Made by a program: the position numbers and the translations under genes. Of a stretch of 5,101 bases of DNA, positions 1 to 5,101 are shown piece after piece (position 1 is the first letter of the stretch; each line of letters opens with the position of its first letter). This DNA is from Bacillota bacterium (lineage in GTDB: Bacteria > Bacillota > Clostridia > Oscillospirales > Ruminococcaceae). The notes beneath the pieces are model-generated. The model saw only the letters and a program-made list of their open reading frames with translations, was not told where the DNA came from and did no database searches. The stretch spans positions 1 to 5,101 of the forward strand of contig JAEWYJ010000179.1 in the NCBI GenBank assembly GCA_023395695.1, in the 5' to 3' direction.

Positions 1-1395
1 GGCCAGGCCTTTTTTGGTGAGGCGGATATTCTCGGCGTGCAATACATGACCGGCTATGCCCCCCTTTATGACGGCGGCCAGCAGATTATCGGCATTTATT
101 TTGTGGGGGTGCCGATTGAAGCCATCAACAATATTTTCAATGAAGGGCTTCGGTCTGCTGTCAGCGCGGTCATTCTGTTGACTGTTATCATTTTGCTTCT
201 GGCGGCGGTATCGACGCTGCTGATCAGCAACAGTATTACGCGGCCCATTCAAAAAGTGACGCAAGCGGCACAGCAGATTGCGGATGGCGATTTTAATGTA
301 ACGCTTTCAGTCCGCTCAAAAGACGAGGTGGGGCGACTCGCAGATGCCTTTAACCAGACCATTGAAAGACTGGTGAATTATCAGGGCTATATCGACGAAA
401 TTTCCGACGCTTTACATCATATCTCGCAGGGAGATTTGAAAATTGAGCTTCAAAGAGAATACGCGGGACAATTTAAAAAACTGAAGGATGGCATGCAAAG
501 CCTGCTTGCAAATTTGAATATGACGCTGTTGCAAATCAATCAATCGTCAGATCAGGTGCACAGCGGCGCCGATCAGGTGGCCAATGCGGCTCAGGCGCTT
601 TCACAGGGTGCAACCGAGCAGGCAAGCGCCATTCAGGAGTTGTCCGCTTCTATTACCGAGATCAGCGAACAGATACGCAAAAATGCCGAAAATGCAAAAT
701 CGGCCCATGACAAAGCGGATTTTGCCGGCCGTGAAATGCACGTCAGCAACGACCAGATGCGCGAGATGACGGCAGCCATGCAGCAGATTACGCTGAAATC
801 CTCCGAAATTTCAAAAATCATTAAAATTATTGACGATATCGCGTTCCAGACCAATATTCTTGCGTTAAACGCCGCGGTGGAAGCGGCCCGTGCGGGCGCG
901 GCGGGCAAGGGCTTTGCGGTTGTTGCCGACGAGGTCAGAAGCCTTGCCGGAAAGTCGGCTGAGGCTGCAAAAAACACGACCGCTTTAATTGAAGAAACGG
1001 TTAAGGCTGTTGGCAGCGGATCGCAAATTGCCGACAAAACGGCCGCTTCTCTGGGACAGAGCGCCCGGGCCACCATGGAAACCGTCGCTTTAATCGATGC
1101 TATTGCGCTGGCCTCACAGGAGCAAGCCACGGCGATTGTCCAAATTGATCAGGGTATCGGGCAAATTTCAAGCGTTGTCCAAACCAATGCCGCTACTGCG
1201 GAGCAAAGTGCCGCAGCAAGTGAGGAGCTGTCGGGCCAGGCCAATATTTTAAAGTCGCTTATCGCTCAGTTTAGCCTCCGAGAGGCCGGTTATCGCATGA
1301 ATGCGCCGCAGGATAAGACCGCCTTGGGCCATTCTCTGATATCTGGCGGCGATTACGACGGCTTTACCGCAGACCTTTCCGAAAGCAAATACTGA
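1..1395 (+). CDS. Methyl-accepting chemotaxis protein, Cache-type, 3' part (5' end outside window)
   Basis: This is a transmembrane chemoreceptor that senses a ligand outside the cell and controls the CheA kinase through CheW. The frame is open from base 1, so the 464 residues seen are the C-terminal part; the GTG at 37 lies inside the sensor domain and is not the start. In order: the end of an extracellular Cache domain (residues 1-38, motif [15 protein letters not shown] then [10 protein letters not shown]), one membrane helix (about 54-75), a HAMP domain (about 77-128, NSITRPI and [11 protein letters not shown]), a second HAMP-like segment (about 130-175, with [10 protein letters not shown]), and a long coiled-coil signalling domain. 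The conserved hairpin tip (about 276-315, [20 protein letters not shown] and [18 protein letters not shown]) is intact. Alanine- and glutamine-rich heptads around it fit methylation sites. No CheR/CheB-tethering pentapeptide is visible at the C-terminus. The ligand cannot be told from this fragment. Confidence 0.97.
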   Translation, partial: GQAFFGEADILGVQYMTGYAPLYDGGQQIIGIYFVGVPIEAINNIFNEGLRSAVSAVILLTVIILLLAAVSTLLISNSITRPIQKVTQAAQQIADGDFNVTLSVRSKDEVGRLADAFNQTIERLVNYQGYIDEISDALHHISQGDLKIELQREYAGQFKKLKDGMQSLLANLNMTLLQINQSSDQVHSGADQVANAAQALSQGATEQASAIQELSASITEISEQIRKNAENAKSAHDKADFAGREMHVSNDQMREMTAAMQQITLKSSEISKIIKIIDDIAFQTNILALNAAVEAARAGAAGKGFAVVADEVRSLAGKSAEAAKNTTALIEETVKAVGSGSQIADKTAASLGQSARATMETVALIDAIALASQEQATAIVQIDQGIGQISSVVQTNAATAEQSAAASEELSGQANILKSLIAQFSLREAGYRMNAPQDKTALGHSLISGGDYDGFTADLSESKY

Positions 1396-1457
1396 CCGAT
1401 GCGTCAAGCCCGGCGCGTTATGCGTTGGTGAATAACAATTAAAATACCGCTTTGCTG

Positions 1458-1495
1458 CAGCCGCGAATACCCGCAAGGTATTTGCGGCTGTTTTT
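1458..1495 (+). terminator. Intrinsic terminator after the chemoreceptor gene
   Basis: A 14-bp stem (1458-1471 with 1477-1490, one G-U pair) has a 5-base loop and is followed directly by five T residues. It lies 63 bases after the chemoreceptor stop codon and separates that transcript from citC. Confidence 0.9.
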
Positions 1496-1656
1496 ATGCG
1501 CCCCCTCCGGCAAAACATGTATGTGCGGCACATGCAGGTAAGACAGAGTGCCGCTGATATTCCATAAAACAGCAGCTATCCTGACGGATAATCTGTTCTG
1601 ATGTTTTCTCGGATATTGATATAAGATGATAAGCCATACGACAGCGGGCTTTTGCA

Positions 1657-1685
1657 TGGACTTCTTCGTGATGATGCGATATAAT
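1657..1685 (+). promoter_or_regulatory. Likely sigma-A-type promoter for citC
   Basis: A perfect TATAAT (1680-1685) lies 17 bases after TGGACT (1657-1662, four of six matches to TTGACA). Transcription would begin near 1692, leaving a leader of roughly 110 bases before the citC start. It lies downstream of the chemoreceptor terminator, so citC probably has its own promoter. Confidence 0.6.
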
Positions 1686-1700
1686 AGAGAAAATTTACGT

Positions 1701-1769
1701 CCCATATTGGGGAGATGGCCGGTCGCGGCGCTTAACCGGCACGGGACCGTCAATATGGGCACCGTTTTT
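1701..1769 (+). promoter_or_regulatory. Structured citC leader: nested hairpin followed by a T run
   Basis: CCCATATTG (1701-1709) is perfectly complementary to CAATATGGG (1751-1759). Inside, GCCGGT (1718-1723) pairs with ACCGGC (1735-1740). A run of five T (1765-1769) follows within six bases of the outer stem. A competing pairing exists: GTCCC (1699-1703) with GGGAC (1743-1747), which cannot form together with the outer stem. The element lies between the predicted transcription start and the citC ribosome binding site, so it could be an attenuator or a structured 5' UTR. It matches no riboswitch class I recognise. Confidence 0.45.
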
Positions 1770-1787
1770 CGGCGCGCTGATGGAAAG

Positions 1788-1794
1788 AAAGGAG
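1788..1794 (+). promoter_or_regulatory. Ribosome binding site that fixes the citC start
   Basis: AAAGGAG ends six bases before the ATG at 1801. In-frame ATGs at 1780 and 1795 lie upstream of, or directly against, this site and so cannot use it. The start is therefore 1801. Confidence 0.85.
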
Positions 1795-1800
1795 ATGGCG

Positions 1801-2817
1801 ATGAACGATTACGATTTTTACGAGGAACAGGGTTTTCCTTTTACAGGCAGGAAGCGAGACAGGCTTAAAGCGTTTTTGGCTGCGTACGACTTGCATTACG
1901 ACGAGCTGATTGAGGCGACCGTTAACCTGATGGATTCGGACGGGAACATTGCCGCCACCTGCTCGCTTCACGACAATGTGCTCAAATGCGTTGCGGTATC
2001 CAAAGATTATCAGGGCTACGGTCTTTCTACCCGTGTTGTGACACAGGTTTGCAATCTGGCGGTCGAGCGCGGAAAAACGCATCTCTTTTTATTCACCAAA
2101 CCGGACAATAAGCAGATGTTTTTGGATATGGGCTTTTACCCCATTCTTGAAACCAAAGACGTTTTATTTGCTGAGAACCGGAAAAACGGCATTAAAAACT
2201 ATGTTTTGCAGCTGGATAAGCGTGCGGGCGACAGCATAGGCGCCATTGTGGTCAATTGCAACCCCTTTACAAACGGGCATCGTTACCTGATAGAAACCGC
2301 CGCAAAACAGTGCGATGTGCTGCATCTGTTTGTTTTATCGGAGGATAAGAGTGCGTTCCCGGCGGATGTGCGTTACGAGCTGGTACGGCAGGGCGTGGCA
2401 GACATATCCAATGTTCTGCTGCACAAAACAAGCGATTATTTAATTTCTTCAGCTGTCTTTCCGACCTATTTTATCAAGGAGCAGGCAAAGGCCGAGGACG
2501 CAAACTGCGAGCTGGATATTCGCATATTCTGCGAGTATTTTGCCCGAGAGCTGGGGATCACAAGGCGCTTTGTCGGCACCGAGCCCAACTGCGGGGTAAC
2601 CGGCGCCTACAATGCCAGAATGAAGGTGCTGTTGCCCCAATATGGCATTGAGCTGATAGAGGTTGAGCGCACGCAGCTTAACGGTATGCCGATCAGCGCT
2701 TCGTCGGTGCGGCTGCTGCTGCACGAGGGTGATCTGCAGGCGGTCAGAAAGCTGGTGCCTCCCACCACCTTTGCCTATCTGCAGCAGCACCATGCGCAAT
2801 ATCAAAAGCAAGATTAG
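1801..2817 (+). CDS. citC: [Citrate (pro-3S)-lyase] ligase (EC 6.2.1.22)
   Basis: CitC uses ATP and acetate to acetylate the phosphoribosyl-dephospho-CoA thiol on the acyl carrier subunit of citrate lyase. This switches on the cytoplasmic enzyme that splits citrate to acetate and oxaloacetate in anaerobic citrate fermentation. The 338-residue protein has about the usual length. The N-terminal third is a GNAT-like acyltransferase fold, with the motif VSKDYQGYGLSTRVV (67-80). From about 146 there is a nucleotidyltransferase domain: GAIVVNCNPFTNGH (147-160) carries the TxGH ATP-binding motif, RFVGTEPN (256-263) is conserved in the family, and ISASSVR (298-304) is the second nucleotide-binding motif. 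No citD, citE, citF, citX or citG is next to it; neighbours are a chemoreceptor and an agr pair, each beyond a terminator. If the organism has citrate lyase, its subunits are encoded elsewhere. Otherwise this could be a CitC-like enzyme with another carrier substrate. Confidence 0.94.
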   Translation: MNDYDFYEEQGFPFTGRKRDRLKAFLAAYDLHYDELIEATVNLMDSDGNIAATCSLHDNVLKCVAVSKDYQGYGLSTRVVTQVCNLAVERGKTHLFLFTKPDNKQMFLDMGFYPILETKDVLFAENRKNGIKNYVLQLDKRAGDSIGAIVVNCNPFTNGHRYLIETAAKQCDVLHLFVLSEDKSAFPADVRYELVRQGVADISNVLLHKTSDYLISSAVFPTYFIKEQAKAEDANCELDIRIFCEYFARELGITRRFVGTEPNCGVTGAYNARMKVLLPQYGIELIEVERTQLNGMPISASSVRLLLHEGDLQAVRKLVPPTTFAYLQQHHAQYQKQD

Positions 2818-2870
2818 AAAATACGCACAGTAAGAGCACGACTGCCCGGCGGAGCGTGTTCGGGCTAGGG

Positions 2871-2895
2871 CCTCCCGGCTTCGCCGGGAGGTTTT
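2871..2895 (+). terminator. Intrinsic terminator after citC
   Basis: A perfect 9-bp GC-rich stem (2871-2879 with 2883-2891) with loop TTC is followed by TTTT. It starts 53 bases after the citC stop. A weaker 5-bp hairpin (GCCCG 2844-2848 with CGGGC 2861-2865) lies just upstream. The unit closes citC and insulates the agr genes. Confidence 0.88.
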
Positions 2896-2929
2896 AAGTA
2901 TGCGTTAGGTGTATCTGGGATAACTTTTC

Positions 2930-2986
2930 TGGTATGAATTCCCGTAAAAATTGTAAGTTGCTCCCCTAAAGCTATTAATTATACCA
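2930..2986. repeat. Imperfect inverted repeat upstream of agrD
   Basis: TGGTATGAATT (2930-2940) and AATTATACCA (2977-2986) are complementary apart from one extra base, and are separated by 36 bases. They flank an AT-rich stretch before the agrD promoter. They could be paired sites for a regulator or a chance match in AT-rich sequence; nothing here names a protein. Confidence 0.3.
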
Positions 2987-3011
2987 TTTTTCAGCATAAA
3001 CTTCCTATTTG

Positions 3012-3020
3012 TGCTATATT
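3012..3020 (+). promoter_or_regulatory. Extended -10 promoter element for agrDB
   Basis: TGCTATATT is an extended -10 (TGn before TATATT). It would start transcription near 3027, about 12 bases before the agrD ribosome binding site. There is no good -35 at the normal distance, as is common for extended -10 promoters. A second possibility lies upstream: TTGTAA (2951-2956), 16 bases, TATTAA (2973-2978). Confidence 0.5.
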
Positions 3021-3053
3021 TTTAACAAGAATAAGCGGAAGGAGGTCGAACGC

Positions 3054-3197
3054 ATGAAACGGTTTATGGCTCAGTTTAGTGGAATCATTGCTTGTCTGGC
3101 GCTTGTAATAGCAACAATGTCCTCGAACATTGCCTGCGGGTACCTTGCTTATCAGCCGGAACTGCCCCAGAGCGCAAAGAAATTGCGTAAGTTTTAA
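3054..3197 (+). CDS. agrD: AgrD-like cyclic lactone autoinducer peptide precursor
   Basis: This is a 47-residue precursor of a secreted thiolactone signal peptide, made for quorum sensing. The ATG at 3054 is chosen because AAGGAGG (3039-3045) ends eight bases upstream; the longer open frame beginning at a TTG near 3009 lies before this site. Residues 1-22 form a basic-then-hydrophobic amphipathic leader that should anchor it to the membrane. The core SSNIACGYLA (23-32) contains the ring-forming Cys28. The tail YQPELPQSAKKLRKF (33-47) has the YQPE-x-P pattern typical of clostridial AgrD proteins. By alignment with staphylococcal AgrD (Cys plus four residues, then a tail whose Pro lies six positions on), the ring should be Cys28-Ala32, i.e. 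C-G-Y-L-A, cleaved before Tyr33. The exocyclic tail length is unknown. agrB follows with a one-base overlap, giving the cognate processing enzyme. Confidence 0.92.
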   Translation: MKRFMAQFSGIIACLALVIATMSSNIACGYLAYQPELPQSAKKLRKF

Positions 3198-3775
3198 TGG
3201 TGTCTCTTTCTGAAAGGCTCACGGATTATCTTGTTTTAAACGGCAGCATTCGTGAGGAGGATAAGGATCTGTATGCTTTTGGAATAGGGCAAGGGCTGTT
3301 TATTGCGTTGAATACAGCGACCACCTTTTTAATCAGCCTGTATTTCGGCATGGTCTGGCAGGGAGGGTTATTCCTGATCTGCTATTTCAGTCTGCGTTCC
3401 TACAGCGGCGGGTACCACGCCAGTACCCCTGCAAGATGTTACTTGGTATCCACTGCGATTACAGTGCTGTTTTTTCTGTTGCTTAAATACAGTCCTGATT
3501 GGCCGCCGATTATCATGTTATCTTCCGGCATTATTGCGATGACCGTTACGGTGCTGCTTGCCCCTCTGGAAAGCATTAACAAGCCACTGGATGCATTGGA
3601 AAGAAAAACGTATAAAAGGAGGTCTATGGCTGTACTGTCTGTTCAGTCCGGCGTAGGCTTTCTTTTATATGCGTTAGCGCAAAAGACGGCGGCAAGTGTC
3701 GTGCTGCTGTCCATTACTTTTGTCGGCGCAATGCTGCTAATTGCAAAATTCACTGCAAAGGAACAAGGCGCATAG
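3197..3775 (+). CDS. agrB: AgrB-like accessory gene regulator endopeptidase
   Basis: AgrB is an integral-membrane cysteine endopeptidase that removes the AgrD C-terminal tail and joins the new C-terminus to the core Cys, forming the thiolactone. At 192 residues it is the size of staphylococcal AgrB (about 190). The catalytic region reads RSYSGGYHASTPARC (67-81). His74 and Cys81 are seven residues apart, as in the known His/Cys pair of the family. Hydrophobic helices lie at about 29-50, 55-66, 82-96, 103-121, 146-161 and 165-183, with a basic loop (RKTYKRR, about 136-142) between the fourth and fifth. Its ATG shares the A of the agrD TAA stop and no strong ribosome binding site precedes it, so translation is probably coupled to agrD. 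The order D then B is the reverse of the staphylococcal agrBDCA operon. No histidine kinase or response regulator gene follows in the window. Confidence 0.95.
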   Translation: MVSLSERLTDYLVLNGSIREEDKDLYAFGIGQGLFIALNTATTFLISLYFGMVWQGGLFLICYFSLRSYSGGYHASTPARCYLVSTAITVLFFLLLKYSPDWPPIIMLSSGIIAMTVTVLLAPLESINKPLDALERKTYKRRSMAVLSVQSGVGFLLYALAQKTAASVVLLSITFVGAMLLIAKFTAKEQGA

Positions 3776-3875
3776 AAACAGTGTGAATTTTATGTACGGC
3801 AGCAGCCGATTCTATCGCTGTATCCGCAATGTCAGTTTTAGGCTGGTCACAGCCGGCAAGCCATATAATAAGTCT

Positions 3876-3902
3876 TAAAAGCCGTGGCAATCGCCGGCGG
3901 CT
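3876..3902 (-). terminator. Possible minus-strand hairpin terminator
   Basis: Read on the minus strand, AGCCG and CGGCT (3902-3898 and 3884-3880) pair around an inner GGC/GCC stem with loop GATT, and TTTT follows (3880-3877). The plus strand has no T run after the hairpin, so the direction is minus. It lies just after the small minus-strand ORF at 3921-4046. The stem is short and interrupted. Confidence 0.35.
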
Positions 3903-3920
3903 CCCCTTAGTTTGCTTTCA

Positions 3921-4046
3921 TCACTTCCTTTTCAATGGGATCGCCGCTTGGCCCATGGGCATCTCGCGCAACGATTCCACAAAGGTTACCTTACAAATGG
4001 CATGTGCCTGTTCACTGCGGTAGTTTATACCGATGAGCAGGCACAT
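3921..4046 (-). CDS. Small minus-strand ORF, 41 residues, unrecognised
   Basis: On the minus strand an ATG at 4046 opens a 41-residue frame, beginning MCLLIGINYRSEQAHAICKV and ending MGQAAIPLKRK, closed by two successive TGA codons. I do not recognise a family. In its favour, a hairpin with a T run follows on the same strand (3876-3902). Against it, there is no clear ribosome binding site and the start codon lies inside the long hairpin at 3995-4053. It could be a real small protein, the end of a degraded gene, or part of a structured RNA. The plus-strand frame over the same DNA (3829-4023) also lacks a ribosome binding site. Confidence 0.22.
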   Translation of the reverse strand: MCLLIGINYRSEQAHAICKVTFVESLREMPMGQAAIPLKRK

Positions 4047-4053
4047 GTCATTT
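3995..4053. repeat. Long two-tier hairpin, possible terminator of the agrDB transcript
   Basis: A 16-bp stem (3995-4010 with 4038-4053, one G-U pair) encloses a second 5-bp stem (CGGTA 4018-4022 with TACCG 4028-4032). TTTTATAAT overlaps the end of the outer stem on the plus strand, so it could terminate the agrDB transcript about 220 bases after agrB. No better plus-strand terminator is seen after agrB. It could equally be part of a minus-strand RNA or a repeated element. Confidence 0.55.
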
Positions 4054-4078
4054 TATAATGCTTATACTGATATAGGTT

Positions 4079-4248
4079 AAAAGCAACATTTTGACGCTCG
4101 CTTTTTCAGCATTCGTCGCTGTGGTTATAGGCTGAACGTTTTCCTGTATTCGCTTCCTCGGTTGGCAGAACATTTCGTTAATCCTGTAGGAGGTTTAACC
4201 GGAATCAGCATCACAATTAAATATCTGTTTATCTGTGTCCGCTTTTAA
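4079..4248 (+). pseudogene. Frameshifted remnant resembling a YitT-family membrane protein
   Basis: Two adjoining frames give a continuous membrane-protein-like sequence. Frame one (4079-4132) reads KSNILTLAFSAFVAVVIG, a hydrophobic helix ending at TGA. Frame two (4132-4248) carries on with LNVFLYSLPRLAEHF and VNPVGGLTGISITIKYLF, then stops at TAA. Together this resembles the N-terminus of YitT (DUF161) proteins: a first helix, a Gly-Leu-Asn-x-Phe-Leu turn, then Gly-Gly-x-Thr-Gly-hydrophobic. One missing base near 4132 would explain the shift. There is no start codon or ribosome binding site, and intact family members are several times longer, so any gene here is dead and truncated. The family call rests on motif memory only; a chance hydrophobic stretch is possible. 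Confidence 0.4.
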
Positions 4249-4465
4249 GCTGCAGTGTACTTTGCGCACATTTTCGCCGGAACTGCCGGTAGAAGGCAAC
4301 GTAAAAATACGACATCCAGCGGTGCGGTGCTTTAAATTTGCAGGCATTATCTGCCGGCGGCCGGCCGTACGAGTGCCTTTTTATGGCACCGGACTGCGCC
4401 TATGCATTGCAAATGCAGCCACCCTATATTTTTACAAGTACAGAGAGTCCCTTAATAGGCAGAAT
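4249..4465. other. Gene-free stretch before the collagen-like gene
   Basis: I see no supportable gene here. An open frame runs from a GTG at 4235 to 4477 on the plus strand, but it has no ribosome binding site, no recognisable family, and starts inside the YitT-like remnant. The only structure noticed is a small hairpin, GTGCC (4373-4377) with GGCAC (4385-4389) and a T-rich loop. The stretch may be decayed coding DNA continuing from the remnant before it. Confidence 0.4.
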
Positions 4466-4474
4466 CATATAATA
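4466..4474 (+). promoter_or_regulatory. -10 element for the collagen-like gene, sigma-A or sporulation type
   Basis: CATATAATA contains a perfect TATAAT (4468-4473). It also fits the -10 of the late mother-cell sporulation sigma factors (CATA-three bases-TA for sigma-K; seven of eight to CATACAAT-like sigma-E). I find no convincing -35 for either class, so the sigma factor cannot be decided. The start site would be near 4480. Confidence 0.5.
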
Positions 4475-4476
4475 TA

Positions 4477-4497
4477 AGTAGACAGTATATGTCTACT
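4477..4497. promoter_or_regulatory. Perfect 8-bp inverted repeat at the collagen-like gene's start site
   Basis: AGTAGACA (4477-4484) and TGTCTACT (4490-4497) are exact inverted copies around GTATA. The repeat begins three bases after the -10 and covers the expected transcription start. It may be an operator for a dimeric regulator or a 5' hairpin protecting the mRNA. There is no T run after it, so it is not a terminator. Confidence 0.6.
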
Positions 4498-4515
4498 AAT
4501 AACTACGAAAGGTAA

Positions 4516-5101
<586 letters not shown>

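Noticed and set aside
633..1130. 165-codon minus-strand frame
   Set aside because: Lies wholly inside the chemoreceptor signalling domain, which is fully conserved; alanine-rich coding DNA often leaves the opposite strand open.
1439..1762. 107-codon minus-strand frame between the chemoreceptor and citC
   Set aside because: No ribosome binding site, crosses the terminator and the citC leader hairpin, and shows no recognisable family.
1626..1868. 80-codon plus-strand frame overlapping the citC start
   Set aside because: Overlaps the citC promoter and coding start, without a ribosome binding site or family resemblance.
2449..2811. 120-codon minus-strand frame inside citC
   Set aside because: Shadow of the conserved C-terminal domain of citC.
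2954..2962. TAAGTTGCT, a near match to an AgrA/LytTR half-site
   Set aside because: One mismatch to the consensus and no second half-site at the expected spacing, so it is not supported as an autoinduction site.
4188..4193. AGGAGG, a perfect ribosome binding site sequence
   Set aside because: No start codon follows at a usable distance; it falls in the Val-Gly-Gly codons of the YitT-like remnant.
4235..4477. 80-codon plus-strand frame from a GTG
   Set aside because: No ribosome binding site, no known family, and it would begin within the remnant and run through the promoter of the collagen-like gene.

Overview
The window looks like a piece of a chromosome from an anaerobic, endospore-forming Firmicute, most likely a clostridial (Oscillospiraceae- or Clostridiaceae-like) bacterium. 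The evidence is indirect but consistent: strong purine-rich ribosome binding sites, a Cache-type chemoreceptor, a citrate lyase ligase, an Agr-type cyclic peptide quorum-sensing pair, and a glycine-X-threonine collagen-like protein of the sort found on spore surfaces. No rRNA, tRNA, CRISPR array or intact insertion sequence was seen. All confidently identified genes read on the plus strand.

Layout. Bases 1-1395 hold the 3' part of a methyl-accepting chemotaxis protein, closed by a strong intrinsic terminator (1458-1495). Bases 1657-1769 hold a likely promoter and a structured leader. They precede citC (1801-2817), the [citrate (pro-3S)-lyase] ligase, which ends at a second hairpin terminator (2871-2895). 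An AT-rich stretch with an extended -10 promoter then leads into a two-gene operon: agrD (3054-3197, 47 aa) and agrB (3197-3775, 192 aa). The genes overlap by one base. No agrC or agrA follows within the window.

Bases 3776-4465 contain no convincing intact gene. They do hold a minus-strand structured element (a 41-codon small ORF with a downstream hairpin), a long two-tier hairpin (3995-4053), and what reads as a frameshifted remnant of a YitT-like membrane protein (about 4079-4248). From 4466 there is a promoter-like element, an 8-bp inverted repeat sitting at the expected transcription start, and a collagen-like gene (4522 to beyond the window end). That gene has a cysteine-rich N-terminus and about 49 Gly-X-Y triplets before the sequence stops.

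How the parts relate. The chemoreceptor, citC and agrDB appear to be three separate transcription units, because a terminator stands between each. AgrB is the membrane peptidase that should process and cyclise the AgrD peptide, predicted ring Cys-Gly-Tyr-Leu-Ala. The receptor for that signal is not in this window. Any link between the quorum-sensing pair and the neighbouring putative spore-surface gene is a positional hypothesis only.
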